NCBI RefSeq assembly: GCF_010686765.1
Contig: NZ_JAAGWF010000007.1
Span: forward strand, 248,001 to 312,000
Source of the DNA: Geodermatophilus sabuli
GTDB taxonomy: Bacteria > Actinomycetota > Actinomycetes > Mycobacteriales > Geodermatophilaceae
Direction of reading: 5' to 3'
DNA: 64,000 nucleotides
The notes beneath the pieces are model-generated. The model worked only from the letters and a program-made list of their open reading frames with translations, did not search any database and was not told where the DNA came from. Of the stretch, positions 52,654 through 60,691 are shown in pieces (position 1 is the first letter of the stretch; each line of letters starts with the position of its first letter). The position numbers and the translations under genes were made by a program.

Positions 52654-54312
52654 ATGAGCCGGACGACGCTCGAGCGGGTGCTCGGAGCCGGGCCGGTGCT
52701 GGGCCGCGGCCGGGACACCGACTACCTCTCGCTGGCCTGGCACGCCGGCGAGCCGCACCGCACGCGCCGCGAGCTGGTCGGCTCCACGTGGGAGCGGCCG
52801 CGGACCGGCACCCGCGTGCTGGCCTGCCTGGCGCACGTCACGGACATGCAGCTGGCCGACGTCTGCTCCCCGGCCCGGTTCGAGTTCTTCAACGGCCACT
52901 TCACCGATCCGCGGATGCGCGCGCTCGTGCCGATGCACCGGCCGCAGGAGGCGATCACCGCGCACGCCATCGACGCGCTCGTGCGCACCCTCAACGGGCT
53001 GTCGGGCGGGCCGCGGACCGGACACCCGGTGCAGGTCGTGATCACCACCGGTGACGCGATCGACAACGCCCAGTGGAACGAGATGGGCCTGCTGCTGGAC
53101 ATCCTCCGGGGCGGGCTGGTCTCACCGGGTGCGGGGCTGACCGCCTACGACGGGGTGCAGGCCGCCGGCTGGCCGCACGACCTGTTCTGGCGGCCGGAGT
53201 GCGACGGTGGCGGTGAGCCCGACCTCTACCGGTCGCGGCACGGCTTCCCCGACCGGCCCGGGCTGCTGGCCGCCGCGTTCGCCCCCTTCGTCGCCGAGGG
53301 GCTGCGGCTGCCCTGGCTGGCCTGTCACGGCAACCACGAGGCGCTCATCCAGGGCGTCGGCGTGCCCACGCCGGCGCTGCAGGGTCTGCTGCTGGCCGAC
53401 CGCAAGCCGGTGGAGTTCGCCTCCGACGTGCCGCTGGACGACGCGCTGCGGCTGTTCACGCACTCCTCGGAGGTCTTCACCACCGCGGGCGCGCGGACGG
53501 TCACGCCGCTGGCCGGACGCCGGTTCATCGACCGCCGGGACTTCGTCGCCGCCCACCTGGCCGACGGCGGCGAGCCGGACGGGCACGGGTTCACCGAGGC
53601 CAACCTCCGGGACGGGACGGCGTTCTACGTGTGGGACGGGCTGCCCGGTGTCCGGGTGGTCTGCCTGGACACCACCCGGGTCACCGGCGGGGGCGACGGC
53701 TCGCTCGACGCCGCGCAGGGCCGGTGGCTGGCCGACCGGCTGCGCGAGGTCTCCTCCTCCCACCTGGAGCCCGACGGCAGTCGGGTGACCACCGGCAACG
53801 ACGACCGGCTCGTCGTCGTCATCTCCCACCACGGCTCCTCCACGCTGATGCGCGAGGACCCGCTGCACCCCCGCCCGGCGGCCGACGCCGGTGTCCTGGG
53901 CGGAGCCGACCTCGTCGCGCTGCTGCACCGCTTCCCCAACGTGGTGCTGTGGCTCAACGGGCACACCCACGTCAGCGAGGTGCGGCCGTGGGCGTCGGCG
54001 GCCGAGCCGGGCCGGGGGTTCTGGGAGGTCACCACCTGCGCCGTCGTCGACTGGCCGGGTCAGGCGCGGCTGGTGGAGTTCCTCGACAACGCCGACGGCA
54101 CGCTGTCGCTGGTCTGCACGATGGTCGACCACGACAGCCCCGCCCGGCCGCCGGACCCGCTCGACCCCGTGGCGCGGGAGCCGGCCGCGCTGGCCTCGCT
54201 GCACCGGGAGCTGTCGGCCAACGTGCCGTGGGCCGGACTGGACGCCGGGCTCGCGGGCGGCCCCGAGGACCGCAACGTGGAGCTCGTGCTGCGCAACCCG
54301 CTGGTGCGCTAG
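52654..54312 (+). CDS. Metallophosphoesterase (PPA1498-like family)
   Basis: A 552-residue calcineurin-like phosphoesterase. Metal-binding motifs are spread over the protein: VTDMQLAD, ITTGDAIDN, CHGNHEALIQG, VVISHHGSSTL and NGHTHVSEVRPW, which is the expected D-x-H / GD / GNH / H / GH-x-H order (the first motif has Gln in place of His). No signal peptide is evident. The family TIGR03767 (PPA1498) is known but not functionally described. It starts 70 bp after the PLP enzyme and ends with its stop overlapping the convergent stop of the next gene. Confidence 0.85.
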   Translation: MSRTTLERVLGAGPVLGRGRDTDYLSLAWHAGEPHRTRRELVGSTWERPRTGTRVLACLAHVTDMQLADVCSPARFEFFNGHFTDPRMRALVPMHRPQEAITAHAIDALVRTLNGLSGGPRTGHPVQVVITTGDAIDNAQWNEMGLLLDILRGGLVSPGAGLTAYDGVQAAGWPHDLFWRPECDGGGEPDLYRSRHGFPDRPGLLAAAFAPFVAEGLRLPWLACHGNHEALIQGVGVPTPALQGLLLADRKPVEFASDVPLDDALRLFTHSSEVFTTAGARTVTPLAGRRFIDRRDFVAAHLADGGEPDGHGFTEANLRDGTAFYVWDGLPGVRVVCLDTTRVTGGGDGSLDAAQGRWLADRLREVSSSHLEPDGSRVTTGNDDRLVVVISHHGSSTLMREDPLHPRPAADAGVLGGADLVALLHRFPNVVLWLNGHTHVSEVRPWASAAEPGRGFWEVTTCAVVDWPGQARLVEFLDNADGTLSLVCTMVDHDSPARPPDPLDPVAREPAALASLHRELSANVPWAGLDAGLAGGPEDRNVELVLRNPLVR

Positions 54313-55103
54313 GCGTCCCGCCGGCGTCGGTGGGCCGCTCGGGCGGTCAGCCAGCCGCTGACGGCGAGGTAGTAGCCGAGGTACCCCAGCGACAGCACCG
54401 CCAGGACCGGGTCCGGGTCGGGCATCTGCACCAGCAGGACGGCATAGCTGACGAACCAGGCGGCGGTCAGCACGAGGCTGGTCCGCCGGAGGGCCAGCGC
54501 GCGCGAGGGGTACAGGTACCGCACGGGGACGAACACCAGCACGGAGAACAGCACGACGAACGCGGCCGTCACCGCCGGACCGGTGTCGAGGACGACGGCG
54601 TAGAAGGCCACCACGTTCCAGTAGCTCGGGAAGCCCAGGAACGTGTGGTCGTCGGTCTTCGCGTCGATCCGGCAGAACTGGTAGCTCGAGGCCAGCAGCG
54701 GAAGCGCGGCCACGGCCCACCCGAGGGCCCCGTCGGGCAGCGACCCGGTCGTCCACAGCAGCACGACCGGCGCGAAGACGTAGGTGAGGTAGTCGACGAT
54801 GTCGTCGAGGCGGGCCCCGTCGAACCAGGGGATGGTCTCCTTGACCCGCGCCCAACGGGCCAGCATGCCGTCGGTCCCGTCGACCACCAGTGCCGCCAGT
54901 CCCAGCCACAGCGCGAGGACGGCGTCCCCGTCGAAGGCCGCCAGCACGATGAGCAGCCCGAGCACCGTGCCGCTGGCGGTGTAGAGGTGGACGGCGGCGC
55001 CCGCCAGGCGCAGACCGCGCGGGACGGTCCGCGGCGCACCGTGGTCGCCGGTCGCGGTCCCGGGAGACCCCCCGCCGGGCGGGGCGGCCACGTTCTCGGA
55101 CAT
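54309..55103 (-). CDS. Phosphatidylcholine synthase-like CDP-alcohol phosphatidyltransferase
   Basis: A 264-residue protein with about eight membrane helices. The CDP-alcohol signature reads DGTDGMLARWARVKE then FDGARLDDIVDY, with the acidic residues needed for metal binding. Together with VHLYTASGTVLGLL and YQFCRIDAKTDDHTFLGFPSYWN it resembles Pcs, which joins choline to CDP-diacylglycerol. ATG 55103 is chosen; a GTG at 55121 is also in frame. The stop overlaps the convergent metallophosphoesterase stop by 2 bp. The choline source is unknown. Confidence 0.85.
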   Translation of the reverse strand: MSENVAAPPGGGSPGTATGDHGAPRTVPRGLRLAGAAVHLYTASGTVLGLLIVLAAFDGDAVLALWLGLAALVVDGTDGMLARWARVKETIPWFDGARLDDIVDYLTYVFAPVVLLWTTGSLPDGALGWAVAALPLLASSYQFCRIDAKTDDHTFLGFPSYWNVVAFYAVVLDTGPAVTAAFVVLFSVLVFVPVRYLYPSRALALRRTSLVLTAAWFVSYAVLLVQMPDPDPVLAVLSLGYLGYYLAVSGWLTARAAHRRRRDA

Positions 55104-55188
55104 CGGCGACGAGGTTCCCACACGCCCGTGGCGACAGCCCCTCGAGCGGCCGGCCGCCCGTCGCCCCGGGCCGCCGGGAGCGCTCGAC

Positions 55189-55194
55189 TAGGGT
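55189..55194 (+). promoter_or_regulatory. -10 box of ddl
   Basis: TAGGGT ends 8 bp before the ATG at 55203, again at leaderless spacing. Confidence 0.5.
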
Positions 55195-55202
55195 CGGCCG
55201 CG

Positions 55203-56351
55203 ATGAGCGGACAGGCAGGCAAGCTGCGCGTCGCGGTCGTGTTCGGCGGTCGCAGCGCGGAACACCCGATCTCCTGCGTCTCCGCGGGGAGCGTCCTGGC
55301 GGCGCTGGACCCCGACCGGTACGACGTGGTCCCCGTCGGCATCACCCGCGACGGTGGGTGGGTGCTGCCCGACCCGGGGCTGGTCCTGGCGATCACGGAC
55401 GGCGTGCTGCCTGAGGTGACCGGCGGGACGCCGGTGACGCTGGTGGGCGACCCCGGGGGCCGCGGGCTGGTGCCCCTCGACGGGGGCCCGCGGGTCGAGG
55501 TCGACGTCGTCTTCCCGGTGCTGCACGGCGCCTACGGCGAGGACGGCACCGTCCAGGGTCTGCTGGAGATGAGCGGGCTGCCCTACGTGGGCTCCGGGGT
55601 CTTCGCCAGCGCGGCCTCGATGGACAAGGAGTTCACCAAGAAGCTGCTGTCCGCGGCCGGCCTGGTCCAGGGTGACCACGTGGTCCTGCGCGACGCCCGG
55701 GGCGCCCTGTCCGCCGACCCGGACGTCCTGGACGCGGCCGCCCGGGAGCGGCTGGGCCTGCCGGTGTTCGTGAAGCCGTCCCGGGCCGGGTCGAGCATCG
55801 GCATCAGCCGGGTCACCGACTGGGCGCAGTTCCCCGAGGCGGTGGCCACCGCGGCCGCGGTCGACCCCAAGGTGGTCGTGGAGGCCGCCGTGCCGGGCCG
55901 GGAGATCGAGTGCGGCGTGCTCGCCGGTCCCGGCGGCGGGCCTCCCGAGGCGAGCCTGCCGGCCGAGATCCGGCTGCGCCCGGGCACCGACTGGTACGAC
56001 TTCACCGCCAAGTACCTGGCCGACGCGGCCGAGTTCGACGTCCCCGCCCGGCTGACGCCCGAGCAGGTACGGGCGGTGCAGGCGGCCTCCTGCCGCGCCT
56101 ACCTGGCGATGGACTGCGAGGGGCTCGCCCGCGTCGACTTCTTCCTCGGCACCGGCCCGGACGGCGCCGACCGGCTGGTCGTCAACGAGGTCAACACGAT
56201 GCCCGGCTTCACCCCGATCTCGATGTTCCCGCGGGTGTGGGAGGCCACCGGGGTGGGGTTCGCCGAGCTCGTGGACCGGCTGGTCGAGGCCGCGCTGGCC
56301 GGGGCCCGCCCGGCGGCCGGCGCGGCCGTGGACGGCGGCGCGCGGGCGTGA
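55203..56351 (+). CDS. ddl: D-alanine--D-alanine ligase
   Basis: An ATP-grasp enzyme that makes the D-Ala-D-Ala dipeptide of peptidoglycan. The 382-residue protein has the N-terminal VVFGGRSAEHPISCVSAGS, the glycine-rich FPVLHGAYGEDGTVQGLLEM, the ATP-binding FVKPSRAGSSIGISRV and the C-terminal metal site NEVNTMPGFTPISMFP. The stop overlaps the next GTG by 4 bp. Confidence 0.97.
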   Translation: MSGQAGKLRVAVVFGGRSAEHPISCVSAGSVLAALDPDRYDVVPVGITRDGGWVLPDPGLVLAITDGVLPEVTGGTPVTLVGDPGGRGLVPLDGGPRVEVDVVFPVLHGAYGEDGTVQGLLEMSGLPYVGSGVFASAASMDKEFTKKLLSAAGLVQGDHVVLRDARGALSADPDVLDAAARERLGLPVFVKPSRAGSSIGISRVTDWAQFPEAVATAAAVDPKVVVEAAVPGREIECGVLAGPGGGPPEASLPAEIRLRPGTDWYDFTAKYLADAAEFDVPARLTPEQVRAVQAASCRAYLAMDCEGLARVDFFLGTGPDGADRLVVNEVNTMPGFTPISMFPRVWEATGVGFAELVDRLVEAALAGARPAAGAAVDGGARA

Positions 56352-57007
56352 CCCCGCCGGGGCCGGCCCTGCGGAGCGGGACCGCGCTGCTGCTGGCCCT
56401 GCTGCCGGCGGTGCTGACCGGTTGCTCGTCGACGGTCGAGGGGGCCGCCACCGCGGCGCCGGCCGATCCGACGCCGTCCTCGCCCGCGGAACTGGAACGG
56501 CTGCTGGTCACCGACGTGCCCTCCGGGCTGGCGCGGGTGGCCGACGCGGACCTCACGCCACCGGCGGGGGAGAAGAGCGCCGAGGACGTCGCGGGGTACG
56601 CCGACGACCCCGACCGGGAGCGCGAGGTCCTCGAGGACTACGGCTACCGGTACGGCTGGGAGCGCTTCTGGGGGGCCGGTCCGGGGCCGCTCGTCAGCGT
56701 GTTCGTCGACCAGTTCGTCACCCGGGCCGGCGCCGGCGCCTACGCCCGGGACCTGGCCGCCAACGACGCCGAGCTCTACGGCGCCGTGCTCCGCGACGAG
56801 CCGCCGCACCTCCCCGGCGGCTGCCGCCTGCTGGTCCTCGACGAGGCCGACCCCGGGTCGGGCATGTCCGGGCCGGCGGCGTTCGCCTGGTGCGCGCACG
56901 GGGTGTTCAGCGTCGCGGTGACCGCCGTCGCAGGCTCCGTGGAGGCAGCGACGGACGAGGTGCACGCCGTGGTGGCGGCCCAGTTGGAGCGGCTGCCGCC
57001 GTCCTGA
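56348..57007 (+). CDS. Hypothetical lipoprotein
   Basis: A 219-residue protein with a signal sequence (GTALLLALLPAVLTGCSS) and lipobox LTGC, then a Ser/Pro/Ala linker and a soluble domain (RYGWERFWGAGPGPLVSVFVDQFVT; a CRLLVLDEAD ... AWCAHG region with two cysteines that may form a disulfide). No family is recognised. It overlaps ddl by 4 bp, so it is made with the peptidoglycan ligase and would be anchored outside the membrane. Confidence 0.8.
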   Translation: MTPPGPALRSGTALLLALLPAVLTGCSSTVEGAATAAPADPTPSSPAELERLLVTDVPSGLARVADADLTPPAGEKSAEDVAGYADDPDREREVLEDYGYRYGWERFWGAGPGPLVSVFVDQFVTRAGAGAYARDLAANDAELYGAVLRDEPPHLPGGCRLLVLDEADPGSGMSGPAAFAWCAHGVFSVAVTAVAGSVEAATDEVHAVVAAQLERLPPS

Positions 57008-57021
57008 CCCCGGGGGTCAGG
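57003..57021. terminator. Palindrome containing both convergent stop codons
   Basis: The sequence cctgacccc-g-ggggtcagg is a perfect 19-bp palindrome. Its tga (57005-57007) ends the lipoprotein gene and its tca (57017-57019) ends the minus-strand DUF3515 gene. It probably acts as a shared short terminator. Confidence 0.5.
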
Positions 57022-57520
57022 GTTGCCGGATCGGGAGGGCGTCGTTGATGACCGGCCCCAGGGCGGTCACCGGGGCGCTGTCGGTGTCGGGCGAGACGGT
57101 GACCTGCACGTGGACCGCGCGGTCGACGGCGGTCCACGTGATCGACTCGGGGTCGGTCGTGTCGACGAACCAGTTGACGCCGTTGATCTGGATCAGCGGC
57201 GAGGTCGGCTCCAGCCCCGCTGGCCGGTCGACCCCGCAGACCAGCACGATCGCCGGCTCACCCCAGGCGTAGGCGAACGGGGAGTCCGACTGCACCGGCC
57301 GGGACGGCTCCCCGGCCAGCTCCAGCGGCAGGGCCGCGATGAGGGCGGGGCAGGCGGCCTCGGCCTCCGGCGTGACCGGCGGGACCTGCACCGGGAGCGG
57401 CGGCAGGTCGGCCCGCTCGGGGGGCGGGGTGCGGCCGACCGCGGCGACTCCGCCGGTGTCGTCGCCGATGCCCAGGACACGGACGAGCACGAGCAGCACG
57501 ACGACGACGGGCAGGACCAC
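57017..57520 (-). CDS. DUF3515 family membrane-anchored protein
   Basis: A 167-residue protein with an N-terminal membrane segment (VLPVVVVLLVLVRVLGI) and an extracytoplasmic domain of the actinobacterial DUF3515 family: CPALIAALPLELAGEPSRPV, AYAWGEPAIVLVCGV, INGVNWFVD and SPVTAL-like end. Two cysteines are spaced as for a disulfide. A DUF3515 protein near ddl is known in mycobacteria (Rv2980, from memory). The GTG at 57520 is provisional: the frame is open upstream and codes for an Arg/Pro-rich stretch before the helix, so the true start may be further out. Function unknown. Confidence 0.78.
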   Translation of the reverse strand: MVLPVVVVLLVLVRVLGIGDDTGGVAAVGRTPPPERADLPPLPVQVPPVTPEAEAACPALIAALPLELAGEPSRPVQSDSPFAYAWGEPAIVLVCGVDRPAGLEPTSPLIQINGVNWFVDTTDPESITWTAVDRAVHVQVTVSPDTDSAPVTALGPVINDALPIRQP

Positions 57521-57629
57521 GGCGGTGACGATCAGCGCGACCCGCCGCAGGGGGTCCTCCGGGCGCGGGCGGGCGGGCGGTCGTCCGACCTGCTCGGTGC
57601 CGGTCGGCGGGCTGTTCGCGGTCAGGGCG

Positions 57630-57863
57630 TCAGATGTTGACGACGGGGCAGGTCAGCGTGCGCGTGATGCCGTCGACGGACTGGACACGGGCGACGACGA
57701 GGCGACCGAGCTCGTCGACGGTCTCGGCCTCCGCCCGCACGATGACGTCGTAGGGGCCGGTGACGTCCTCGGCCCTGGTCACTCCCGAGATCTGCGCGAT
57801 GGTGGTGGCGACCTGGGCGGCCTTGCCGACTTCGGTCTGGATGAGGATGTAGGCGTGGACCAC
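57630..57863 (-). CDS. Stand-alone Lrp/AsnC ligand-binding domain protein
   Basis: A 77-residue protein consisting only of the Lrp/AsnC effector (RAM) domain: HAYILIQTEVGKAAQVATTIAQI, GPYDVIVRAEAETVDELG. There is no DNA-binding helix-turn-helix. Such free-standing domains bind amino acids and may form oligomers with full-length Lrp proteins or act alone. The GTG at 57863 has gaggaaagg at good spacing. It precedes the DUF3515 gene on the same strand. Confidence 0.88.
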   Translation of the reverse strand: MVHAYILIQTEVGKAAQVATTIAQISGVTRAEDVTGPYDVIVRAEAETVDELGRLVVARVQSVDGITRTLTCPVVNI

Positions 57864-57958
57864 GGGAGACCTTTCCTCGGGCAGCGCTGCCGATGCGGCG
57901 TCCGCACCGGCGGGCGGACAGTTCGGCAACCTACCCCAGCAGCGGGAGGCCGCCGGTG

Positions 57959-58996
57959 ATGCGCCCTCGGCCCCTGCTGCCCCGCGACGATCCGGCCGAC
58001 AGCGTCCGGGTGGTCGGCGAGTTCGGCGTGATCGCCAGGGTGGTGGCCCGGTCCGGCGCGGCCCGGGCCACCGAGGTCGGTCCCGGGGACGACGCCGCCG
58101 TCCTCCGCGCCCCGGACGGTCGCGTCGTGGCCACCACCGACGTCCTCGTGGAGGGGGTGCACTTCCGTCGCGACTGGTCCTCGGCCGAGGACGTCGGGCA
58201 CAAGGCCGCGGCGGCCAACCTCGCCGACGTCGCGGCGATGGGTGGGGTGGCCACCGCGCTCCTGGTCGGGCTGGTCTGCCCGCCGGACACGTCGACGGCC
58301 TGGCTGGAGGGGGTGGCCACCGGGCTGGCGGAGGAGTGCGCGCCGCTGGGTGCGGCCGTGGTGGGTGGGGACACCGTCGCGGCGGCGCCCGACAGCCACT
58401 CCGTCGTCCTCTCGGTGACCGCGCTGGGCGACCTGGCGGGGCGGGCGCCCGTGCTGCGCTCCGGGGCGCGACCGGGCGACGTCCTGGCCCTGGCGGGGCG
58501 GCTGGGCTGGTCGGCCTGCGGGCTGGCGGTGCTGCGGCGGGGGTTCAGCAGCCCGATCGCCGTGGTGCAGGCCCACCGCCGGCCGACGCCGCCCTACGCG
58601 GCCGGTCCGGCCGCGGCGGTGGCGGGCGCGACGGCCATGTGCGACGTCAGCGACGGGTTGCTGGCCGACGCCGGCCACCTGGCCGCGGACAGCGGCGTGC
58701 TGGTGGACGTGGACCGCGCGGCGCTGGTCCGGGCCACCCTGGAGCCGCCCGGGCCCCTGCAGCAGGTGGCCGCCGCCCTCGGCGGGGACCCGCTGGCCTG
58801 GGTCCTGACCGGCGGGGAGGACCACGCACTGCTGGCGACCTTCCCGCCCCGGACCGTCCTGCCACCGGGGTGGACGGCGATCGGCGCGGTGCGGGCGGCG
58901 CCGAACGGCCCGGGGGTGCGGGTCGATGGCGAGGACGGCGCCGCCGTCGCCGCGGCCGTGGGCGCAGGGGGGACGGGGCATGTGCACTTCCGCTGA
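57959..58996 (+). CDS. thiL: Thiamine-monophosphate kinase
   Basis: The last step of thiamine diphosphate synthesis, ATP-dependent phosphorylation of TMP. The 345-residue protein of the PurM/ThiL family has VGPGDDAAVLRAP, TTDVLVEGVHFRRDW, the NLADVAAMGG and VVGGDTVAA blocks and the substrate loop MCDVSDGLLADAGHLA. ATG 57959 has gggagg upstream; GTG 57956 directly precedes it. The end overlaps the next gene by 17 bp. Confidence 0.95.
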   Translation: MRPRPLLPRDDPADSVRVVGEFGVIARVVARSGAARATEVGPGDDAAVLRAPDGRVVATTDVLVEGVHFRRDWSSAEDVGHKAAAANLADVAAMGGVATALLVGLVCPPDTSTAWLEGVATGLAEECAPLGAAVVGGDTVAAAPDSHSVVLSVTALGDLAGRAPVLRSGARPGDVLALAGRLGWSACGLAVLRRGFSSPIAVVQAHRRPTPPYAAGPAAAVAGATAMCDVSDGLLADAGHLAADSGVLVDVDRAALVRATLEPPGPLQQVAAALGGDPLAWVLTGGEDHALLATFPPRTVLPPGWTAIGAVRAAPNGPGVRVDGEDGAAVAAAVGAGGTGHVHFR

Positions 58997-59522
58997 GCAG
59001 GTGCTGACCGACGGCCGCCCGGTGCTGCTGCGGGCGGTCGGCTACGAGCACCCGGTCGCACGCTCGCTGGTCGCCCGGGTGCAGCAGGAGTACGTCACGC
59101 GCTACGGCGGGCCCGACGGGGCGGTCGTCGACCCCGCCGAGTTCGAGCCGCCGGCCGGGCTGTTCCTCGTGGCCGAGGTGGACGGCGTCCCCGCCGGGTG
59201 CGGGGCCTGGCGGGTGCACGCGACCGGGGTCGTGGAGGTCAAGCGGGTCTACGTGGAGCCGGCGTTCCGCCGTCGCGGGCTGGCCGCCGTGCTCATGGCG
59301 GCCCTGGAGAGCTCGGCCGCCGCGGCCGGTCACCGCGCGGTCGTGCTCAACTCCGGGAGCCGGCAGCCCGAGGCCCTGGCCCTCTACGCAGCGCTGGGCT
59401 ACTCGGCGGTGCCGGGGTACGGGCTGTACGCCGAGTCGCCGGATGCGGTGTTCCTGGGCAAGGATCTGCCGCCCGGGGGTCGGGAGGAGCGGACATGGGT
59501 GGCAGGACCGAGGGCGTCGTGA
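58980..59522 (+). CDS. GNAT-family N-acetyltransferase
   Basis: A 180-residue acetyl-CoA-dependent acyltransferase: VEVKRVYVEPAFRRRGLAAVLMAALE carries the R/Q-x-x-G-x-G/A pyrophosphate-binding motif, followed by AVVLNSGSRQPEALALYAALGYSAV. The substrate is unknown. The ATG at 58980 lies within the end of thiL (17-bp overlap) after a G-rich ribosome-binding site, and its own end overlaps the next gene by 28 bp. Confidence 0.87.
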   Translation: MCTSAEQVLTDGRPVLLRAVGYEHPVARSLVARVQQEYVTRYGGPDGAVVDPAEFEPPAGLFLVAEVDGVPAGCGAWRVHATGVVEVKRVYVEPAFRRRGLAAVLMAALESSAAAAGHRAVVLNSGSRQPEALALYAALGYSAVPGYGLYAESPDAVFLGKDLPPGGREERTWVAGPRAS

Positions 59523-60172
59523 CCGGGGGCGGTGGCCGTTCCGGTGGTGTGGTGACCATCTCCGCCTCGTACGGGGCCGGCGGTGCCGACGTCGGCCCGG
59601 CGGTGGCCGAGCGGCTGGGGCTGGCCTTCCACGACCGCGCGATCCCGGTCGAGGTGGCCGGCCGGCTCGGGGTGTCCCTCGCCGAGGCCGAGGCCAACGA
59701 CGAGCGGGTCGCCCGCGGGCTGTGGCGGATCGTCGCCTCGCTGGGTGCGATGCCCGACCCGGTGGGCGGTGTCGTGCCCATGGCGCCGCAGCCCGACGAG
59801 CGGGCGTACCGCCAGCAGACGGAGCGGATCCTCCACGAGATCGCCGACGGACCCGGAGGCGTCGTGCTGGGCCGGGCCGCCGCCCTGGTGCTGAGGGACC
59901 GTCCCGACGCGTTGCACGTGCGGCTGGACGGCCCGCCGGAGCAGCGGCTGGCCGCCGCGGTGGCCCGGACCGGGCACTCCCGCGAGGAGGTGCGCCGGGA
60001 CCTCGCGGGCAACGACGCGGCCCGCGAGGCCTACGTGCGGCACTTCTACCGGTGCGACCCCGCCGCCGCGGGCAACTACCACCTGGTCGTGGACAGCACC
60101 GCGCTCCCGCTGGAGGCGGTGGTCGACCTCGTGGTCACGGCCGCCCGGGCGCGGGGCGTCGGCACCGGCTGA
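59495..60172 (+). CDS. Cytidylate kinase-like family protein
   Basis: A 225-residue P-loop protein of the cytidylate-kinase-like family (PF13189): VTISASYGAGGADVGPAVAERLGLAFHDRAI has the variant glycine-rich loop, and GGVVLGRAAALVLRDRPDALHVRL and YHLVVDSTALPLEAVVDL follow. The true cmk is a different, essential gene, so the substrate of this one is unknown. The ATG at 59495 has gggaggag upstream; it is the third gene of the overlapping thiL unit. A perfect hairpin follows. Confidence 0.85.
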   Translation: MGGRTEGVVTGGGGRSGGVVTISASYGAGGADVGPAVAERLGLAFHDRAIPVEVAGRLGVSLAEAEANDERVARGLWRIVASLGAMPDPVGGVVPMAPQPDERAYRQQTERILHEIADGPGGVVLGRAAALVLRDRPDALHVRLDGPPEQRLAAAVARTGHSREEVRRDLAGNDAAREAYVRHFYRCDPAAAGNYHLVVDSTALPLEAVVDLVVTAARARGVGTG

Positions 60173-60193
60173 GCCCCGGTCTCCGGGCACGCG

Positions 60194-60228
60194 GGAGACC
60201 CCGGAGGTCGACGACCTCCGGGGTCTCC
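60194..60228. terminator. Perfect hairpin between the kinase-like gene and rpmB
   Basis: A 15-bp stem ggagaccccggaggt with its complement at 60214-60228 and loop cgacg. It lies between convergent genes and can end transcription from both sides. Confidence 0.75.
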
Positions 60229-60257
60229 GTCACGTCCGGACCGGCCCGGGCCGGTCA

Positions 60258-60314
60258 GGCCCCGTCCAGAGGCTCACCACGAGCGTGCGAGTGGTGAGGA
60301 GGACGGGGTCCTCT
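60258..60314. repeat. Intergenic palindromic repeat, copy E (at the rpmB stop)
   Basis: The element runs from ggccccgtcc to ggacggggtcctc with the inner inverted arms ctcaccac and gtggtgag around gagcgtgcga. It is the most complete copy and ends exactly at the rpmB stop codon. It forms the 3' end of the rpmB message. Confidence 0.65.
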
Positions 60315-60505
60315 CAGGCGCGGACGACCTTGCCGGCGCGGATGCACGAGGTGCACGCGTTGATCCGGCGACGGTTGCCGGGGGCGACCAGCGCCCGCAC
60401 GGACTGGATGTTCGGGTTCCAACGGCGCGGCGTGCGGCGGTGCGAGTGCGACACCGACATACCGAAACCGGGCCCCTTGCCACACACATCGCACACGGCA
60501 GCCAC
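60314..60505 (-). CDS. rpmB: 50S ribosomal protein L28 (zinc-binding type)
   Basis: A 63-residue ribosomal protein. It carries two CxxC pairs (CDVCGKGP and CTSCIRAGKV), so it is the zinc-binding (C+) form of L28. Actinobacteria often also have a zinc-independent paralogue for zinc starvation; none is in this window. The GTG at 60505 has gggagtga upstream. It is divergent from the DAK/DegV gene. Confidence 0.96.
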   Translation of the reverse strand: MAAVCDVCGKGPGFGMSVSHSHRRTPRRWNPNIQSVRALVAPGNRRRINACTSCIRAGKVVRA

Positions 60506-60679
60506 GGCGGATCACTCCCAGAAAAGAATCGTTCACAGACGGCGGCGCGAGTCGCGACCGCATACAGACCGTCGAGGAGTCTAACCGCTTCCGGTCCGGG
60601 CCGTCGCCGGGGCCGGGGGAGCGGTGCCCCACACGCCTGGCCCGCAGCCGTGTCCGGCGGTCCTGTCGCCCGCGCTGGG

Positions 60680-60685
60680 TACCCT
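60680..60685 (+). promoter_or_regulatory. -10 box of the DAK/DegV-family gene
   Basis: TACCCT ends 6 bp before the GTG at 60692, supporting that start and a leaderless transcript. Confidence 0.5.
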
Positions 60686-60691
60686 CCGCCC

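Noticed and set aside
60506..60600. rpmB promoter (TTAGAC ... TATGCG) on the minus strand
   Set aside because: The hexamers are separated by only about 14 bp, which is too short for a standard promoter; no better pair was clear.
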